Positions 59,105 to 64,000 of a stretch of DNA of 64,000 nucleotides are shown here, piece after piece. Made by a program: the position numbers and the translations under genes. The notes under the pieces are model-generated. The model was not told where the DNA came from and searched no databases. It was given only the letters and a program-made list of their open reading frames with translations. The DNA is taken from NCBI GenBank assembly GCA_029959085.1, contig JARWIR010000003.1, positions 35,026,005-35,090,004 on the forward strand. Direction: 5' to 3'. Origin of the DNA: Nemophila menziesii. Taxonomy: Eukaryota > Streptophyta > Magnoliopsida > Boraginales > Hydrophyllaceae. The stretch's first letter is position 1. Each line of letters begins with the position of its first letter.

Positions 59105-62013
59105 ATGCATCGCCACCCACCACAACCCCACCCAGTTACACCCGTTTCAGTTAATTCACAGGCCAAGAGTAGTAGCAAAAAACGCGGTAGCTACAACTGT
59201 GGCCGATGTGGGTTGCCTAAGAAAGGGCATGTTTGTAATTTAACTATCACCGATGACCCTAATACAACAACACCGATTGAAACCTCCGCCTCTTCTATAG
59301 TAACCCCTTCTTTATCCGTCGTCCGTACGCCGCCGTTACGTCAACCCTCTCACCTCCGACGAGCTCTCTCATTCGAAGACATCGATGTTGAGGACTCGTT
59401 GAAGGGTGGTGACGACGACGAGGACGAAAAGGATGTGGTGTTGTTAGATGTGGAGAGTGATGTTGTTGACGTCGGCAGATCTGGGAAGTTACCGGCGAGC
59501 TGTTTATGGGAGGTGATGAGGAGGTTGCCGCCGTCTGGATTGATGTTAGCTTCTGGTGTTTGTAAAGGTTGGAGAGATACGGCGAAGATGCTATGGCGTG
59601 CGGCGGAGGAGCTTAGACTTACAGTACCTGCGAAATCACAGATTGGATTTGTCGGATCGGTGTTGCAGAAATGCCCTAGCCTTGTTCGTCTCTCTCTTAT
59701 AATGGAAAGGTTAGGGTTTTCATTCCCTAACCAGATCTAAATCTTAATCAAACAGATCGATAAGAATAACCAATTAATATATAATCAATGGATAATTATG
59801 ATAAATCTATGGTGTGACTCGTTTGAATTGCATGCTTAACCCTAGGATTGTATAATGAGCCTGTTAAGGCAACATGAACAATATGGATAAGCCTAATGTT
59901 TAGTTTCACGATAAACTTTTACACATCGCCCGTTAATTAACTGTCAATTCAATGAATCTAAATCTGAACAATAAGAACTATGATGCTACATTTTGAAATC
60001 GATAACGATCTGTTACCTAAACAATTGGATCTGAAAATTCTCAAATCTACTGAAAAGATTTTGCAAATGTACCTAATTTCCGATTTAGATTACAATGTGA
60101 CGATGTTTAATCTTCTCTTGAATTTTATTGTTACAGTGATATGGATTCAACTACACTAGCGTGCATTGCATTTTCATGTCCTAATCTGGAGTTTCTGGAG
60201 ATCTTTACTTCTTCTACCTCAGTTAATCGAATCACTGGGTATTATTTCTATTTCATACATTACTATCAGTTTCTTCTCTTGTATTGATCCTAATCTGGTT
60301 ATGGTGTATATATTGAATTGTGTAGGGAGGCTTTGAGCAGATTTGTAACAGAGAGAAGATGCCTTACAAGTCTAATAGTGGAAGGATGCTCTAATCTTGG
60401 AGGGCTTGTTCTTTCTTCAACTACTCTCTCTACACTTAAACTATCAAATCTCTATTCTTTATCCAAGATGGTAAATCATTTATCTTCTCATCTCATTCAT
60501 TTTTGATTTTATCTTTTCTAAATTCTCGTTATGTGATTCACATAGATATTTAACTGCCCAAACTTGAATGAGATTTCACTGGATTTTTCTCGACAAGAGA
60601 ATGACAACACTAATCTCACCACTATGGTAGATTGTTTAGGACGAAATTGCCCTCGCCTTGAAAGCATCCACATTGCTTCATCTCGTCTTTCACATTCAGT
60701 TGCATTAGCTCTCAGAGCTGCTAATTTCAGGTATGTAATAAGTTAATACTAACAGTTTTGATTTAGTGTGATTAAAGTTTAATATAAAAAAATGTGTTGA
60801 AATAACTTCAGGGAATTGCGTATACTTTCTCTTGTACTTGGATCAGAATTAACCGATGCATCAGTAGCTGCAATTGCTTCAAGCTATTCAAATTTAGAAT
60901 CACTCGATTTGAGTGGGTAAGTTTTAATCCTCATTTAATGAATACTTATTGAAATAAAAATAATGATTTTATATTAATTTAACATTTACCTCCAGGTCCA
61001 GCATTAGTGACAGTGGAATTGGAATGATATGTAATGTATTCCCGGACACATTATCAAGCCTTCTTCTTTCCCTTTGTCCAAACATTACTTCAAGTAAGTT
61101 TTAACTAACCACTTAAATATAATATATGGTTTATTTATTTACGTTTGATTAATTGTTTTTTTTTAGGTGGAATTCAATTTGCTGCAGCACAGTTGCCACT
61201 TTTAGAATTGTTGGACTGTGGAATGACAATTTGTGACCCAAATTTAGAAAACGAAGGTGAAATCAAGAAAACACAACATCTTATTTACCAGAAGCTGATT
61301 ATTAAGCATACACAATTGAAGAAACTAAGCTTATGGGGTTGCTCTGGATTAGATGTAAGTTTTTTCTTCTCTTTGCTATTTTATAATAAGTTGGGTTATA
61401 CTTGCTATTATTATTATTCTGAGATGTAATAATTTGTTTCAGGCATTATATTTAAACTGTCCTAAACTTGCCGACTTGAATTTAAACTGGTGTAGCAATT
61501 TGCATCCAGGTTTGTTTGTTTTTTTATCCCTTTATTCCCTTGATTTATAATATATAATTTGATTTAATTTGATTTAATTTGATAAATGTAGAGAGATTGC
61601 TACTTCAATGCCCTAATCTTGAGAGTGTACATGCATCAAATTGTCAAGATATGTTGGTTGATACAATAAAGAGTCAGGTAAAAACTTTATTATATATTTT
61701 GGATTATTATACTTCACAAGTACTAAATTATTGTATTATATTGAGCAGGTCTGTATCGGATTATCATCGATGGAAAATCATTTTCCATACAAACGATTAT
61801 CCGATGGCTCAAAAAGAATCCGGGTCCCGCTCTTTGGTCCACAGGTATATAAACATGACATATTAAAAACAGAATGATTTGATTTTGATAAGTATATAGA
61901 AAATGTTATTTAAGGTTTGTGTTATGTTTTGTTATGTTGTGTAGCAATCTGAAGAAGGGGGGAATAAGAAAAGAAAGGTTACTAAACCGGCTTGTTCTGT
62001 GTTTGTAAATTAA
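59105..62013 (+). CDS. FBL17: F-box/LRR-repeat protein 17 (FBL17-like)
   Basis: Substrate receptor of an SCF ubiquitin ligase. In Arabidopsis FBL17 targets the CDK inhibitors KRP and is needed for the male germ-line division and for S-phase entry. Exons: 59105-59709, 60137-60238, 60326-60470, 60546-60730, 60812-60916, 60996-61093, 61167-61354, 61443-61509, 61592-61677, 61749-61844, 61945-62013; all GT-AG, 581 residues, open frame. The N-terminal cysteine motif CGRCGLPKKGHVC (32-44) is characteristic of FBL17 orthologues. An acidic stretch follows at 91-123 and the F-box at about 128-172 (LPASCLWEVMRRLPPSGLMLASGVCKGWR). LRRs run from about 185 to 525 with repeats such as CPNLEFLEIF, CPRLESIHIASS, YSNLESLDLSGSSISDSGI and CPKLADLNLNWC. 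The tail contains a basic KKRKVTKP cluster, a likely nuclear signal. No defect is visible. Confidence 0.95.
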
Positions 62014-64000
62014 TTGGTTCGGTTTTATTATATACATTATAAGACTCTTTCCTTTGTGTTGTTGTTACTTCAAATTTTTATTATGTCTATTGTGTGTATT
62101 GTGTACACAAAGCTTCAACTTGTAATTTTCATTCATCCACATTAAATTCTTACAGATATTTTATTTATATTTTATTAACTTGTAAAAGGCCGTGCCTATT
62201 TCTAGGCATCATTTGCCTTACTCAATAAAAATACTTTGTTGATGCGAATATATTATTTAGTATTTACATTTTACTATTTATTAAACTTTATTTCATGAAC
62301 TAACTAAACAATAAGCTTGAGCAGAGATTTGTCTGTCCTAAAAAGATTCGGCTTTTTTCACATGCTCAATAAGCTTATGTTGTTTCTGACCAAGCAACAA
62401 TTGAGAATAAAACGCATATAAAAAGTGACATTGGATCTTTCCAATGATATCTGCTCTGTTCGAGAAGTTGACCTTAAGAAGAGAGGATTCATTTTATTAA
62501 AGGGAAAAACAATCACGAGCTTAGTTGTTTCACGTTCATGGTCTTACAAACCAGGGGAATTTAACATATCTTATAGGCTTCAAGTAATTTGTCCCTTTTC
62601 AAGTTGTTATTTTTTTCCTAATCATTCATGAATCTAATTAGGCACGACTTGTTTTAAATTAAGATCAACTAGAGATTCAGTTGAACAGATTCTAATGGAT
62701 TGACTGACTATGTAATCATGAAGTTAGGAATATGATATTGTTGGAGCGACATATAACTAATTGTATTATGTAATGTAATCAACTAGAGATATTAATGGTG
62801 CTATTGTTACGTATCCTTCTCCTCTCCTCTCTTGTCAAAGTCACGATCAGACAATAATATTTTAGTGGGGGTGAGATGCATGACAAAACGTTAAAGAGTA
62901 GTAGTAACCTTTTGGACAAATTTTGTAAAATAAATCAACCAACAAACCAACCAAATCGGGATAAAGTTAATGGGTCTCTAGACATGCACATGCTATTGCT
63001 CCCCTCTTATATACCTTTTCTCATCCAACCCCAAAATCATTCATTACTTAAGTAAATCACTGTAGTGGGTAAATATGATTTGATCCAAAAAGCACATGAA
63101 AATTTAGCGCAATTCTAGTAAAAAAAGTTTCTTCAAACAAAAGGTAGCCATTATTTTATGAAACAAGTAGAAGAAGAAATCATGTCTACTAAGTATATAT
63201 ATTGATCTATACTAGTCACATTGATGTATTATTTGTTGAAGAGATAATCACAAGATTTAAATAATTAGTCCTAGATAATTTATAGTTGTTCGTTAGTCAT
63301 TTAACTTAATTTTTTAACGTCCAACTAACCATTAAATGAGGTAAAATGTTAGAACATACTATCAATGAAAATATAGGCCGTCTATGAGAAACTAAACTCT
63401 TTTTTAGGGTGGTAGTCTAGGGTACTTGCAATCAAACTTATGCTATTTGTTTGAACAAGTAGTTTTCTTTAAAATTATAAGCAATTCCCTTTAAGTCTCT
63501 AACCAAATTTATTGCTATAAGTCACAATAACCCAAAAATGAATGAATTCGTACAACAATCATAATTAGGAACAAAATGTAATCGCTAATGTATTGTCATG
63601 AGCTATATGGCTCCAATGTTATTCCTTTGCCAAGCAAGGATTGTAAATTGACATAAAAGGTAATGTGATCTCGACACTTAAATCCTTATTCAACAAGTAA
63701 CTGTATTTAATTATGCAACATTTATTCAATTTCATTTGTGTGATTATTCAATCTGAAACAAGCCACTTGGTTAGTAGTCGTTATCATTCAAATCAAGCTA
63801 CCCCACAATTCTATAGAATTAGACCTATACTTACCTAAATTGCCCCAGTCTTCAATGGATCGACCCTTGCCACCATGTAGTGCTAAAGATAAATTATAAA
63901 TAGTAAAATTGTTAGTGTCTCATAATTACAACCTTATTGATTGTGATTTCTTATGAAATCAACGACCTTGCAAAAGATATTACTCCACGATGGAGGAACT
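62014..64000. other. FBL17 3' UTR and intergenic DNA to the window end
   Basis: AT-rich. The frame 62425-62631 has no recognisable domain. TTATATACC at about 63007-63015 looks TATA-like, but no gene follows on the plus strand. On the minus strand, 63885-63836 has an acceptor-like TTTATCTTTAG before it and a GTAAGT donor after it, and could be a small exon of a gene lying to the right. I cannot identify it. Confidence 0.45.

Noticed and set aside
62425..62631. 68-residue frame downstream of FBL17
   Set aside because: No recognised domain, no splice context and AT-rich composition.

Overview
This is a eukaryotic window from a flowering plant nuclear genome. The evidence is GT-AG introns, chloroplast transit peptides, plant-only gene families (plastid glutathione reductase, a DAD1-like plastid phospholipase A1, FBL17) and plant-type transposons. 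A eudicot is clear. Asteraceae is only an impression. I see no prokaryotic features, CRISPR arrays or convincing tRNA/rRNA genes.

Four host genes are supported: (1) the 3' end of an RNA polymerase III subunit RPC8 (RPB7-like) gene at 50-412 (+); (2) a complete ten-exon chloroplast glutathione reductase at 6206-8702 (+); (3) a complete three-exon plastid phospholipase A1-Igamma-like lipase at 19013-21461 (-); (4) a complete eleven-exon F-box/LRR gene, FBL17, at 59105-62013 (+). All exon lengths sum to open frames (563, 506 and 581 aa for the complete genes).

Most of the rest is transposable element, about 39 kb, and most elements can be delimited by target-site duplications (TSDs) read from the sequence. 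They are: a 5'-truncated LINE with a 15-bp TSD (2984-5916); a 6.9-kb Mutator-like element (MULE) with a 9-bp TSD (9118-16043) carrying a decayed transposase and, convergent to it, a decayed plant-mobile-domain (PMD) gene, plus a SINE and tandem amplification inside its right terminal inverted repeat (TIR); a 192-bp MULE-type MITE (16614-16805); a hAT element (22060-26377); a Ty1/copia element (26821-47197) whose 3' LTR was split by a young Athila-type Ty3/gypsy element (34045-46880); a small hAT-type element (49689-50351) inside a dead Ulp1-like protease gene; a second hAT (52552-56476) inside a dead minus-strand PMD/DUF1985-like gene; and a degenerate MITE (58269-58437).

The nesting gives relative ages. 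The copia LTRs differ at about ten places by eye over 1139 bp. The two 1563-bp Athila LTRs look identical, and the Athila gag-pol frame is open over 1883 codons, so Athila is the newest arrival. The MULE, both hATs and the LINE carry multiple stops and frameshifts. Many of the MULE stops are TGG to TGA/TAG or CAG/CGA to TAG/TGA, as expected from cytosine deamination in silenced DNA.

The most interesting locus is the MULE. Its two genes converge from the TIRs as mudrA and mudrB do in maize MuDR, but the second position holds a PMD gene. Between them lies a telomere-like repeat tract and an internal block of the same GGGCGGT motif that fills the TIRs.
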